From Pseudomonas protegens (GTDB lineage Bacteria > Pseudomonadota > Gammaproteobacteria > Pseudomonadales > Pseudomonadaceae), in assembly GCF_013407925.2 (NCBI RefSeq), contig NZ_CP060201.1, forward strand, positions 1,302,001 through 1,366,000: a stretch of DNA of 64,000 bases. The letters run 5' to 3'. This document shows, in pieces, positions 31,345-40,000 of the stretch. Position 1 is the first letter of the stretch, and each line of letters opens with the position of its first letter. The notes below the pieces were generated by a model, which saw only the letters and a program-made list of their open reading frames with translations, searched no databases and was not told where the DNA came from. The position numbers were made by a program, and so were the translations under genes.

Positions 31345-32643
31345 ATGCTTCGTTCCTTGCGCTTCGCTGCCCTGTTTGGCGGCCTTATCCTGAGTGCGTC
31401 CGCACTGGCGGTCGATGTCGACCCGGCCAGCTATGGCTACCCGTTGACCAACCCGTTCGAAGCCACCATCGCCACCACACCGCCAGAGCTGCGTCCGGAG
31501 CTGCCCGCCAGCGAAGACATCCGCCAGTCCGACTACAGCCTGACCCTGCGCCCCGAGCGCGAGTTCATCCTCCCGGACAACTTCTGGGCGGTGAAGAAAC
31601 TCACCTACCGCATCGCCACCCAGGATCACGCCGCGCCGCTGATCTTCCTGATTGCCGGCACCGGCGCACGCTACGACAGCAGCCTCAACGAATACCTGAA
31701 GAAGCTCTACTACAAGGCCGGCTACCACGTGGTGCAGCTGTCCTCGCCCACCAGCTTCGACTTCATCAGCGCCGCCTCGCGCTTTGCCACCCCCGGGGTG
31801 ACCCAGGAAGACGCCGAAGACATGTACCGGGTCATGCAGGCCGTGCGCGCGCAGCACCCGAAGCTGCCAATCAGCGAGTTCTACCTCACCGGCTACAGCC
31901 TCGGCGCCCTGGACGCGGCCTTCGTCAGCAAACTGGATGAAACCCGGCGCAGCTTCAACTTCAAGAAAGTCCTGCTGCTCAACCCGCCGGTCAACCTCTA
32001 CACCTCGATCACCAACCTCGACAAGCTGGTGCAGACCGAGGTCAAGGGCATCAACAACAGCACCACCTTCTATGAACTGGTGCTGGGCAAGCTGACCCGT
32101 TACTTCCAGCAGAAAGGCTACATCGACCTCAACGACGCCCTGCTCTATGACTTCCAGCAGTCCAAGCAACACCTGAGCAACGAACAGATGGCGATGCTGA
32201 TCGGCACCTCCTTCCGCTTCTCGGCGGCGGACATCGCCTTCACCTCGGACCTGATCAACCGCCGCGGCCTGATCACCCCGCCCAAGTACCCGATCCGCGA
32301 AGGCACCAGCCTCACGCCGTTTCTCAAGCGCGCCCTGCAGTGCGACTTCGACTGCTACCTGACCGAGCAAGTGATCCCCATGTGGCGCGCCCGGACCGAC
32401 GGCGGCAGCCTGCTGCAACTGATCGACCAGGTGAGCCTCTACGCCCTGCAGGACTACCTCAAGGCCAGCCCGAAGATTGCCGTGATGCACAACGCCGACG
32501 ATGTGATCCTCGGCCCCGGCGACCTGGGCTTCCTGCGTAAAACCTTTGGCGACCGCCTGACCGTCTACCCCCATGGCGGGCACTGCGGCAACCTCAACTA
32601 CCGCGTCAACAGCGACGCCATGCTGGAGTTCTTCCGTGGCTAA
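31345..32643 (+). CDS. exported alpha/beta hydrolase, translationally coupled to mlaA
   Basis: 432 residues with a signal peptide (cleavage near SASALA-VDVDP, residue 22). The fold features are FLIAGTGARYDS (oxyanion loop), the nucleophile elbow GYSLGA with Ser185, an Asp in HNADDVILGPGD, and His413 in GGHCGN, a plausible Ser-Asp-His triad. Homologues are sometimes mislabelled as protein kinases; no kinase motif is present. Its last eight bases overlap the GTG start of mlaA, so the pair is cotranslated, suggesting a periplasmic lipase/esterase connected with outer-membrane lipid asymmetry. That role is inference. Confidence 0.82.
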   Translation: MLRSLRFAALFGGLILSASALAVDVDPASYGYPLTNPFEATIATTPPELRPELPASEDIRQSDYSLTLRPEREFILPDNFWAVKKLTYRIATQDHAAPLIFLIAGTGARYDSSLNEYLKKLYYKAGYHVVQLSSPTSFDFISAASRFATPGVTQEDAEDMYRVMQAVRAQHPKLPISEFYLTGYSLGALDAAFVSKLDETRRSFNFKKVLLLNPPVNLYTSITNLDKLVQTEVKGINNSTTFYELVLGKLTRYFQQKGYIDLNDALLYDFQQSKQHLSNEQMAMLIGTSFRFSAADIAFTSDLINRRGLITPPKYPIREGTSLTPFLKRALQCDFDCYLTEQVIPMWRARTDGGSLLQLIDQVSLYALQDYLKASPKIAVMHNADDVILGPGDLGFLRKTFGDRLTVYPHGGHCGNLNYRVNSDAMLEFFRG

Positions 32644-33424
32644 ACATCTCCTGCTTATCGCTGCGTTGCTCTGCGCAGGCTATGCCCAAGCCGACAACAG
32701 CAAGGCCAACACCCCGGTCACGCCCGATCCCGACGGCTTCACCGAGCCGTTGAAGAAACTCAAGTTCAACCCGGGCCTGGACCAGCGCGAGTTCGAGCGC
32801 TCGACCCTCAATGCGCTGAATGTCTATGACCCGCTGGAGTCCTGGAACCGCCGGGTCTACCACTTCAACTACCGCTTCGACCAGTGGGTGTTCCTGCCGG
32901 TGGTGGACGGCTACCGCTATGTGACCCCGGGGTTCCTGCGCAGCGGGGTGAGCAACTTCTTCAACAACCTCGGCGACGTGCCGAACCTGGTCAACAGCCT
33001 GTTGCAGTTCAAGGGCCAGCGCTCGATGGAAACCACCGCGCGCCTGCTGCTCAACACCACCATCGGTGTCGCCGGGCTATGGGATCCGGCAACCAAGATG
33101 GGCCTGCCGCGCCAAACCGAAGATTTCGGCCAGACCCTGGGCTTCTATGGCGTGCCCGCGGGGGCCTATCTGGTGCTGCCGATCCTCGGCCCGTCGAACC
33201 TGCGGGACACCGCGGGGCTGGCCGTGGACTACACCACCGAATCGGCGATCAACTTCCTCAACGTCTCGGAAGTCAGCAGCAATCACCCGGAAATCTGGGT
33301 CTTGCGCGGGGTCGACAAGCGCTACCAGACCAGCTTCCGCTATGGCCAGCTGAACTCGCCGTTCGAATACGAAAAGGTGCGCTACGTGTACACCGAGTCA
33401 CGCAAACTGCAGATCGCCGAGTAA
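32636..33424 (+). CDS. mlaA: MlaA/VacJ family outer-membrane lipid asymmetry protein
   Basis: MlaA removes surface-exposed phospholipids and passes them to MlaC. 262 residues from GTG 32636 (VAKHLLLIAA); the family pattern runs NVYDPLESWNRRVYHFNYR, then GVSNFFNNLGDVPNLVNSLL, and ends with YPI-like strands. E. coli MlaA is a lipoprotein, but here the signal region is LLCAGYAQA-DNSK: the Cys is preceded by LL, not a lipobox, so signal peptidase I cleavage after AQA is more likely. The first bases overlap the hydrolase stop. The rest of the Mla transporter is not in the window. Confidence 0.93.
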   Translation: MAKHLLLIAALLCAGYAQADNSKANTPVTPDPDGFTEPLKKLKFNPGLDQREFERSTLNALNVYDPLESWNRRVYHFNYRFDQWVFLPVVDGYRYVTPGFLRSGVSNFFNNLGDVPNLVNSLLQFKGQRSMETTARLLLNTTIGVAGLWDPATKMGLPRQTEDFGQTLGFYGVPAGAYLVLPILGPSNLRDTAGLAVDYTTESAINFLNVSEVSSNHPEIWVLRGVDKRYQTSFRYGQLNSPFEYEKVRYVYTESRKLQIAE

Positions 33425-33432
33425 TCCCGCCT

Positions 33433-33454
33433 CGCCCCGCCATCCGGCGGGGCG
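33433..33454. terminator. hairpin after mlaA
   Basis: CGCCCCGCC/GGCGGGGCG, nine-base stem with loop ATCC, nine bases after the mlaA stop. No T-tract follows. Confidence 0.5.
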
Positions 33455-33568
33455 GCACATCCGCGCAGCACAACCCACGCAAGTGCAGTTCACCGGGCAT
33501 CACGGATGCCATCGATCGCTCTACGCCAGGCCGCCGGCTGTCATAACCGCCACGGGGTGAGTCAGGCC

Positions 33569-34492
33569 TCAGCCGCGCAGCGCACGCCAGCCCTTGCCAA
33601 TCAGGCTCACGGCCAGCAGCACCGCTGCGCCAGCAATAATCCCGGCCACGGCATTGAGCAGGGTCGGCATGATCACCGAGGCCGCGCCGATGACCCCGGC
33701 GCTGCGCTCGGCCAGGCCTTGAATCAGATGATGCACGGCAGGTACGCCGTGGGTGAGGATGCCGCCGCCAACCATGAACATCGCCGCGGTGCCGATCACC
33801 GACAGGCTCTTCATCATCCACGGCGCCGCCCGCAGAATGGCGCCGCCGATGCGCCTGGCCAGGGCTCCGGGCTTCTGCGCCAGCCACAGCCCCAGGTCGT
33901 CCAGCTTGACGATGCCGCCCACCAGGCCATAGACGCCGACGGTCATGATGATCGCAATCCCCGACAGCACCACCACCTGCTGGCTCAGGGAAGCGCCCGC
34001 CACCGTGCCCAGGGTGATGGCGATGATTTCGGCGGAGAGGATGAAATCGGTACGGATCGCGCCCTTGATCTTGTCCTTTTCAAAGGCCACCAGATCCACC
34101 TGGGGATCGGCCAGGGCCTGCAGGCTCTGCTCATGTTCGGCCGCGTCATCGGCATGCGGCAGGTATTTGTGCGCCAGCTTCTCGAAGCCTTCGAAACACA
34201 GATAGGCGCCACCGACCATCAGCAACGGCGTCACCAGCCAGGGCGCCAGGGCACTGATGGCCAGGGCCGCCGGCACCAGGATCAGCTTGTTGCGAAACGA
34301 GCCCTTGGCCACCGCCCAGACCACGGGCAGTTCCCGCTCGGCGCGCACCCCGGAAACCTGCTGAGCGTTAAGCGCCAGATCGTCGCCCAATACCCCGGCG
34401 GTCTTCTTCGCCGCCACCTTGGTCATCAAGGCCACGTCATCGAGGACCGCGGCGATGTCGTCGATCAATACCAGCAAACTGCTTCCTGCCAT
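33569..34492 (-). CDS. DUF808 (YedI-type) inner-membrane protein
   Basis: 307 residues from [22 protein letters not shown], which is the family's characteristic N-terminus, followed by [19 protein letters not shown] and several membrane segments (about 75-100, 155-185, 195-215, 240-265, 275-300). The frame is open upstream to 34789 but that part is unlike the family. Function is unknown. Confidence 0.9.
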   Translation of the reverse strand: MAGSSLLVLIDDIAAVLDDVALMTKVAAKKTAGVLGDDLALNAQQVSGVRAERELPVVWAVAKGSFRNKLILVPAALAISALAPWLVTPLLMVGGAYLCFEGFEKLAHKYLPHADDAAEHEQSLQALADPQVDLVAFEKDKIKGAIRTDFILSAEIIAITLGTVAGASLSQQVVVLSGIAIIMTVGVYGLVGGIVKLDDLGLWLAQKPGALARRIGGAILRAAPWMMKSLSVIGTAAMFMVGGGILTHGVPAVHHLIQGLAERSAGVIGAASVIMPTLLNAVAGIIAGAAVLLAVSLIGKGWRALRG

Positions 34493-34661
34493 GGGCCAGG
34501 CTTCCCTGCATGAAAATAAGGCGCGCAGCATACCGCGCCACCGAGCGCGCAGCGAGCGCCCACAAGCAGGAAAAACGGGCCCTACCCGGCATTCTTGAGC
34601 CTCTCGCAAAGCCGGTGCTACCATGCGCAACCGCCCGAACAGGCAAGGAATCCCCCGGTTT

Positions 34662-35270
34662 ATGAGCACCATCCGCGAGCGCAATAAAGAACTGATCCTG
34701 CGGGCCGCCAGCGAAGAGTTTGCCGACAAGGGCTTTGCCGCGACCAAGACCAGCGACATCGCCGCCAAGGCCGGATTGCCCAAACCCAACGTCTACTACT
34801 ACTTCAAGTCCAAGGAAAACCTCTATCGCGAGGTGCTGGAAAGCATCATCGAACCGATTCTCCAGGCCTCCACGCCGTTCAATGCCGACGGTGTGCCCAG
34901 CGAAGTGCTCAGCGGCTATATCCGCTCGAAGATCCGCATCTCCCGCGACCTGCCGTTCGCCTCCAAAGTGTTCGCCAGCGAAATCATGCATGGCGCGCCG
35001 CACCTGAGCCCGGAGCAGGTGCAACAGCTCAACGCCCAGGCCAAGCACAACATCGAATGCATCCAGACCTGGATCGATCGCGGCCTGATCGCCCCGCTCG
35101 ACCCCAACCACCTGATGTTCAGCATCTGGGCCGCGACCCAGACCTACGCCGACTTCGACTGGCAGATCTCGGTGGTCACCGGCAAGGCCAAACTCACCGA
35201 AGAAGACTACGAGGCCGCGGCGCAGACCATCATCCGCCTGGTGCTCAAGGGCTGCGAACCGGATCGCTGA
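34662..35270 (+). CDS. TetR family transcriptional regulator
   Basis: 202 residues from [12 protein letters not shown]. The N-terminal HTH includes [20 protein letters not shown] and [17 protein letters not shown]; the C-terminal part with [15 protein letters not shown] is like the RutR/YcdC branch that governs pyrimidine or purine catabolism. ATG 34662 with AAGGAA upstream is chosen over ATG 34623. It lies next to the glyoxylate carboligase cluster and is a candidate regulator of it, as the neighbouring TetR gene in P. aeruginosa may be. A short terminator follows. Confidence 0.92.
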   Translation: MSTIRERNKELILRAASEEFADKGFAATKTSDIAAKAGLPKPNVYYYFKSKENLYREVLESIIEPILQASTPFNADGVPSEVLSGYIRSKIRISRDLPFASKVFASEIMHGAPHLSPEQVQQLNAQAKHNIECIQTWIDRGLIAPLDPNHLMFSIWAATQTYADFDWQISVVTGKAKLTEEDYEAAAQTIIRLVLKGCEPDR

Positions 35271-35342
35271 TCGCGTTTGCGCCCCTCCCCGTGCATTTCT
35301 GTTGTTGCGGCAAACTGCGCGCAGGAATATCAAGACACCAGC

Positions 35343-35361
35343 AAGGTCCTGCGGACCTTTT
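35343..35361 (+). terminator. short terminator after the TetR gene
   Basis: AAGGTCC/GGACCTT stem with loop TGC, then TT; 73 bases past the stop. Confidence 0.45.
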
Positions 35362-35420
35362 CGCCGCCTCGCGGGCTCGGCAGCGGCTACGGGCCGGGGC
35401 CGGGCCCGCAAGGTTGAGGA

Positions 35421-35861
35421 CTACGCGCTGACGCCGGCGTCCGCCGCCAGGCCCTGAGCTTCGATGGCGCTGATGGCGCATTGCTCGTCGATGTCCGAGG
35501 TGTCGCCACTGATGCCGATCGCCCCAATCACCGCCCCCGCCTGATCCCGGATCAGGACCCCGCCCGGCGCCGGCACCACGCTGCCCTGCCCCAGACCATT
35601 CAACGCGCCGATAAAGGCCGGGCGCTGCTGCGCGTCCAGGGCCAGCAGGCGCGACCCCTTGCCCAGGGCAATCGCGCCCCAGGCCTTGCCGATGGCGATC
35701 TGCGGACGCAGCAGGCTGGCGCCATCTTCCCTTTGCAGGGTCACCAGATGCCCACCGGCGTCCAGCACGGCGATGGTCAAGGGCGCCGCACTGATCTGGC
35801 GCCCCGCACTGATGGCCTGATTGGCCAGGTTGACTGCGACTTTCAAGGTTAAAGCGCTCAT
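35421..35861 (-). CDS. GlcG/HbpS family protein
   Basis: 146 residues of the heme-binding/GlcG fold: LTIAVLDAGGHLVTLQREDG, RPQIAIGKAWGAIALG and GGVLIRDQAGAVIGAIGISG are the conserved blocks. Family members are found beside glycolate and glyoxylate genes (glcG) and as secreted heme-binding HbpS in Streptomyces; no signal peptide is seen here, so it should be cytosolic. It diverges from gcl and probably shares its control region with two TTGTATACAA operators. Function in glyoxylate metabolism is not established. Confidence 0.88.
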   Translation of the reverse strand: MSALTLKVAVNLANQAISAGRQISAAPLTIAVLDAGGHLVTLQREDGASLLRPQIAIGKAWGAIALGKGSRLLALDAQQRPAFIGALNGLGQGSVVPAPGGVLIRDQAGAVIGAIGISGDTSDIDEQCAISAIEAQGLAADAGVSA

Positions 35862-35955
35862 GGGTGCCGTCCTTATCTTGTTATTGAGGAAGCCTGAGGA
35901 ATGCTTCTGGTAGGAGAAGTCCGATACGGCAAATAGAACACAATGAATTTATTTT

Positions 35956-35965
35956 TTGTATACAA
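35956..35965. promoter_or_regulatory. palindromic operator candidate, copy 1
   Basis: TTGTATACAA, a perfect ten-base palindrome in an AT-rich stretch 95 bases upstream of the hbpS-like gene. An identical copy lies at 36095. The shape resembles GntR-family operators. Confidence 0.6.
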
Positions 35966-36094
35966 TAAATCGTGAAAATCACCACATGCGACAAATGGAC
36001 GCCGGTTTATCGGGGCTTCGGCAAAAGCCACTGTAGCTCAAGAAAATCCATTGACCTGCGTCGCTCGCCGTGAATACACTTTGTGAAAAGCCAC

Positions 36095-36104
36095 TTGTAT
36101 ACAA
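36095..36104. promoter_or_regulatory. palindromic operator candidate, copy 2
   Basis: TTGTATACAA again, 27 bases before the gcl start; the centre is 139 bases from copy 1. Its position would block transcription or translation initiation of gcl if occupied. Confidence 0.6.
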
Positions 36105-36130
36105 TTACAAAACGTAAGAGGCACAAAACC

Positions 36131-37906
36131 ATGAGCAAAATGAGAGCAATCGAAGCCGCCGTTCTGGTGATGCGCCGCGAAGGGGTCGATACCGCTTTTG
36201 GCATCCCGGGTGCCGCCATCAACCCGCTGTATTCCGCGCTGCAGAAGGTCGGTGGCATCGATCACGTCCTCGCCCGCCACGTTGAAGGCGCCTCGCACAT
36301 GGCCGAGGGCTACACCCGCACCAAGGCCGGCAACATCGGTGTGTGCATCGGCACTTCCGGCCCGGCCGGCACCGACATGGTCACCGGCCTGTACAGCGCC
36401 TCGGCCGACTCGATCCCGATTCTCTGCATCACCGGCCAGGCACCCCGGGCCCGCCTGCACAAGGAAGACTTCCAGGCCGTGGACATCACCAGCATCGTCA
36501 AGCCGGTGACCAAGTGGGCCACCACCGTGCTGGAGCCGGGCCAGGTGCCCTACGCCTTCCAGAAAGCCTTCTACGAAATGCGCTCCGGCCGTCCCGGCCC
36601 GGTGCTGATCGACCTGCCGTTCGACGTGCAGATGGCGGAAATCGAATTCGACATCGACGCCTACCAGCCCCTGCCCCTGGCCAAGCCCGCGGCAACCCGC
36701 TTGCAGGCGGAAAAGGTCCTGGCCCTGCTGGACCAGGCCGAGCGTCCATTGCTGGTGGCCGGTGGTGGCGTGATCAACGCCGACGCCAGCGAACTGCTGG
36801 TGGAGTTCGCCGAACTGACCGGTATCCCGGTGATCCCGACCCTGATGGGCTGGGGCACCATCCCTGACGATCACCCCCAGATGGTGGGCATGGTCGGCCT
36901 GCAAACCTCCCATCGCTACGGCAACGCCACCCTGCTCAAGTCCGACACCGTGCTGGGCATCGGCAACCGCTGGGCCAACCGCCACACCGGCTCGGTGGAC
37001 GTCTATACCGAAGGCCGCAAGTTCATCCACGTGGACATCGAACCGACCCAGATCGGCCGTGTCTTCACCCCGGACCTGGGCATCGTCTCCGACGCTGGCA
37101 GCGCCCTGACCGTGCTGCTGGAAGTGGCTCGTGAATGGCAGACCGCCGGCAAGTTGAAAGACCGCAGTGCCTGGCTGCATGACTGCCAGCAGCGCAAGGC
37201 CAGCCTGCATCGCAAGACTCACTTCGACAACGTGCCGGTCAAGCCGCAGCGCGTGTACGAAGAGATGAACCAGGTGTTCGGCAAGGACACCTGCTACGTC
37301 AGCACCATCGGCCTGTCGCAGATTGCCGGCGCGCAGTTCCTCCACGTCTACAAGCCACGCCACTGGATCAACTGCGGCCAGGCCGGCCCGCTGGGCTGGA
37401 CCATTCCCGCGGCGCTGGGCGTGGTCAAGGCCGACCCGAATCGCCAGGTGGTGGCGCTGTCCGGCGACTACGACTTCCAGTTCATGATCGAAGAGCTGGC
37501 GGTGGGCGCGCAGTTCAACCTGCCCTACATCCACGTGGTGGTGAACAACTCCTACCTGGGGCTGATCCGCCAGGCCCAGCGCGGTTTCGACATGGACTAC
37601 TGCGTGCAGCTGTCCTTCGACAACCTCAACGCGCCGGAACTCAACGGCTACGGCGTCGACCACGTAGCGGTCGCCGAAGGCCTGGGTTGCAAGGCCCTGC
37701 GGGTGTTCGAACCCAAGGACATCCAGCCGGCCCTGCGCCAGGCCCAGGAAATGCTCCAGACCTACAAGGTGCCGGTGGTGGTGGAGATCATCCTGGAGCG
37801 CGTGACCAACATTTCCATGGGCACCGAGATCAACGCAGTCAACGAGTTCGAAGACCTGGCGCTGGTGGGCAACGACGCCCCTACCGCGATTTCCCTGCTC
37901 GACTAA
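36131..37906 (+). CDS. gcl: glyoxylate carboligase (tartronate-semialdehyde synthase)
   Basis: Thiamine-diphosphate/FAD enzyme joining two glyoxylates into tartronate semialdehyde and CO2. 591 residues from [10 protein letters not shown]. Val51 in [16 protein letters not shown] replaces the Glu that other ThDP enzymes use, the known hallmark of Gcl. The ThDP motif is seen near [19 protein letters not shown]...[11 protein letters not shown] 36131 is preferred to ATG 36083, which would overlap the operator. First gene of the gcl-hyi-glxR-ttuD-pykF operon. Confidence 0.97.
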   Translation: MSKMRAIEAAVLVMRREGVDTAFGIPGAAINPLYSALQKVGGIDHVLARHVEGASHMAEGYTRTKAGNIGVCIGTSGPAGTDMVTGLYSASADSIPILCITGQAPRARLHKEDFQAVDITSIVKPVTKWATTVLEPGQVPYAFQKAFYEMRSGRPGPVLIDLPFDVQMAEIEFDIDAYQPLPLAKPAATRLQAEKVLALLDQAERPLLVAGGGVINADASELLVEFAELTGIPVIPTLMGWGTIPDDHPQMVGMVGLQTSHRYGNATLLKSDTVLGIGNRWANRHTGSVDVYTEGRKFIHVDIEPTQIGRVFTPDLGIVSDAGSALTVLLEVAREWQTAGKLKDRSAWLHDCQQRKASLHRKTHFDNVPVKPQRVYEEMNQVFGKDTCYVSTIGLSQIAGAQFLHVYKPRHWINCGQAGPLGWTIPAALGVVKADPNRQVVALSGDYDFQFMIEELAVGAQFNLPYIHVVVNNSYLGLIRQAQRGFDMDYCVQLSFDNLNAPELNGYGVDHVAVAEGLGCKALRVFEPKDIQPALRQAQEMLQTYKVPVVVEIILERVTNISMGTEINAVNEFEDLALVGNDAPTAISLLD

Positions 37907-37910
37907 CCCC

Positions 37911-37933
37911 TGTAGCCGCGGCCACAGGCTGTC
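37911..37933. repeat. half-copy of the GTAGCCGC intergenic element
   Basis: TGTAGCCGCGGCCACAGGCTGT matches the left arm of the element at 39855 (TGTAGCCGCTGCCTCAGGCTGT) at most positions. It sits just after the gcl stop. Confidence 0.55.
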
Positions 37934-38057
37934 ATCGGGTTTACCCGAACCTTGCCGGGATTGCCCCGCTCGCCCTCTTGTCCAGAGAGGTCGCCGGGGC
38001 AGCCCGACTGCCGCCTGAGCGCCCACCACAGGCATCACCGTTTCACAGGAGACCACC

Positions 38058-38840
38058 ATGCCGCGTTTTGCCGCCAACCTGTCCATGCTGTTCACCGAAC
38101 AGGACTTCCTCGCCCGCTTCAAGGCTGCCGCCGATGCCGGCTTCAGCGGCGTCGAATACCTGTTTCCCTACGAATTCAGCTCCGCCGAGATCAAGGCGCA
38201 ACTCGATGCCAACGGCCTGACCCAGGTGCTGTTCAACCTGCCGGCCGGTGACTGGGCCAAGGGTGAGCGCGGTATCGCCTGCCTGCCCGACCGGGTCGAG
38301 GAATTCCGGGCCGGGGTCGACCTGGCCATCGCCTACGCCCAGGTCCTGGGCAACACCCAGATCAATTGCCTGGCCGGCATCCGTCCACAAGGCGCCGATG
38401 AGGCCCTGCTGGAAAAGACCTTCGTCGCCAACCTCAAGTACGCCGCCGACAAGCTGCAAGCGGTGGGCATCAAGCTGGTGATGGAAGCGATCAACACCCG
38501 CGACATTCCAGGCTTCTACCTCAACAACACCGCCCAGGCGCTGGCGATTCGCGAACAGGTGGGCAGCGCCAACCTGTACCTGCAGTACGACATCTACCAC
38601 ATGCAAATCATGGAGGGTGACCTGGCCCGGACCATGGCCAACCACCTGGGCCAGATCAACCACATCCAGCTGGCGGACAACCCCGGGCGCAACGAGCCGG
38701 GCACCGGTGAGATCAACTACCGCTTCCTCTTCGAGCACCTGGACCGCATCGGCTACCAGGGCTGGGTCGGCTGCGAGTACAAGCCGCTGACCACCACCGA
38801 GGCCGGCCTCGGCTGGCTGAAAACCCACAACGCAATCTGA
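38058..38840 (+). CDS. hyi: hydroxypyruvate isomerase
   Basis: Interconverts hydroxypyruvate and tartronate semialdehyde. 260-residue TIM barrel of the xylose isomerase-like family. The two catalytic glutamates are Glu143 (LVMEAINTRDIPG) and Glu240 (GCEYKPLTTTEAGL). AGGAG lies eight bases before the ATG. Second gene of the glyoxylate operon. Confidence 0.96.
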   Translation: MPRFAANLSMLFTEQDFLARFKAAADAGFSGVEYLFPYEFSSAEIKAQLDANGLTQVLFNLPAGDWAKGERGIACLPDRVEEFRAGVDLAIAYAQVLGNTQINCLAGIRPQGADEALLEKTFVANLKYAADKLQAVGIKLVMEAINTRDIPGFYLNNTAQALAIREQVGSANLYLQYDIYHMQIMEGDLARTMANHLGQINHIQLADNPGRNEPGTGEINYRFLFEHLDRIGYQGWVGCEYKPLTTTEAGLGWLKTHNAI

Positions 38841-38847
38841 ACCCGTC

Positions 38848-38926
38848 CCCCTGTAGGAGCCGGCTCGCCGGCGAACAGGCCCGCAAGCAGTGCTGCGCCT
38901 TCGCTGGCCAGCCAGCGCCTACAGGG
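38848..38926. repeat. REP-type inverted repeat between hyi and glxR
   Basis: CCCTGTAGG at the left end and CCTACAGGG at the right end are exact complements 79 bases apart, with internal GGCTCGCCGGCGAA and TTCGCTGGCCAGCCAGCG hairpins. Lies inside the operon, so it may act on mRNA stability. Confidence 0.8.
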
Positions 38927-38951
38927 TCCCGTTGAATAGAGGATTTTTATC

Positions 38952-39845
38952 ATGGCTAAAATCGGATTTATCGGCACCGGCATCATGGGCCACCCCATGG
39001 CCGCCAACCTGCAGAAAGCCGGTCACTCGCTGCTGCTCTCGGAACACCACGGCAAGGCCCCGGCCGATCTGATCGCCGCTGGCGCGGTGGCCCTGGCCTC
39101 GCCCAAGGAAGTGGCCCAGGAAGCCGAATTCGTCATCATCATGGTGCCCGATACCCCTCAGGTCGAAGACGTACTGCTGCGTGCCGACGGCGTTGCCGCC
39201 GGGATCGGCAAGGGCAAGATCGTCATCGACATGAGCTCCATCTCCCCCACCGCGACCAAGGCCTTCGCCGCCAAGATCAACGAGAAAGGCGCGCAGTACC
39301 TGGACGCCCCGGTATCCGGCGGCGAAGTCGGGGCCAAGGCCGCGACCCTGAGCATCATGGTCGGCGGCGACAGCCAGGCTTTCGAACGCGCCCTGCCGCT
39401 GTTCCAGAGCATGGGCAAGAACATCACCCTGGTCGGCGGCAACGGTGACGGCCAGACCGCCAAGGTGGCCAACCAGATCATCGTCGCCCTGAATATCCAG
39501 GCCGTGGCCGAAGCCCTGCTGTTCGCCGCGAAGAACGGCGCCGACCCGGCCAAGGTGCGCGAAGCACTGATGGGCGGCTTCGCCTCCTCGAAGATCCTCG
39601 AAGTGCACGGCGAGCGGATGATCAAGGGCACCTTCGATCCGGGCTTCCGCATCAACCTGCACCAGAAGGACCTGAACCTGGCCCTCAGCGGCGCCCGCGA
39701 GCTGGGCATCAACCTGCCCAACACCGCCGGCACCCAGCAAGTGTTCAGCACCTGCAGCGCCATCGGTGGCGCCAACTGGGACCACTCGGCGCTGATCAAG
39801 GGCCTGGAACACATGGCCAACTTCTCGATCCGCGAGAAAAAATAA
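38952..39845 (+). CDS. glxR: 2-hydroxy-3-oxopropionate (tartronate semialdehyde) reductase
   Basis: NAD(P)H-dependent reductase forming D-glycerate from tartronate semialdehyde. 297 residues of the beta-hydroxyacid dehydrogenase family: N-terminal GFIGTGIMGHPMAANL, substrate loop DAPVSGGEVGAKAATL, and the catalytic Lys171 in GDGQTAKVANQI. Third gene of the operon, with GAGGA eight to twelve bases upstream. Confidence 0.96.
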   Translation: MAKIGFIGTGIMGHPMAANLQKAGHSLLLSEHHGKAPADLIAAGAVALASPKEVAQEAEFVIIMVPDTPQVEDVLLRADGVAAGIGKGKIVIDMSSISPTATKAFAAKINEKGAQYLDAPVSGGEVGAKAATLSIMVGGDSQAFERALPLFQSMGKNITLVGGNGDGQTAKVANQIIVALNIQAVAEALLFAAKNGADPAKVREALMGGFASSKILEVHGERMIKGTFDPGFRINLHQKDLNLALSGARELGINLPNTAGTQQVFSTCSAIGGANWDHSALIKGLEHMANFSIREKK

Positions 39846-39854
39846 CCACCCTAT

Positions 39855-39955
39855 GTAGCCGCTGCCTCAGGCTGTACCAAGGTTCGCAGGAAACGCCTCA
39901 CGGCGGGCCAGGGACAGGCCCTGCCAACCTTGTCGCCGCCTGAGGTGGCGGCTAC
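39855..39955. repeat. 101-base inverted-repeat element between glxR and ttuD
   Basis: GTAGCCGCTGCCTCAGGC on the left pairs with GCCTGAGGTGGCGGCTAC on the right (18-base arms, one mismatch). The interior also pairs partly (GGCCAGGG.ACAGGCCCTG). A related half-copy follows gcl. Confidence 0.8.
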
Positions 39956-39977
39956 TCCCGCTTCAAGCCCCCCCCAT

Positions 39978-39985
39978 AACAAGAA
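39978..39985 (+). promoter_or_regulatory. candidate Hfq/Crc CA-motif before ttuD
   Basis: AACAAGAA fits AANAANAA and lies just upstream of the GGGAG ribosome site of ttuD. Confidence 0.4.
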
Positions 39986-40000
39986 ATCCGGGAGCCCGCC

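Noticed and set aside
31345..32643. Serine/threonine protein kinase, a label seen on homologues
   Set aside because: No kinase motifs; there is a signal peptide and a GYSLGA nucleophile elbow.
36038..38122. 694-residue frame opposite gcl
   Set aside because: Antisense of gcl; crosses the gcl promoter and operators.
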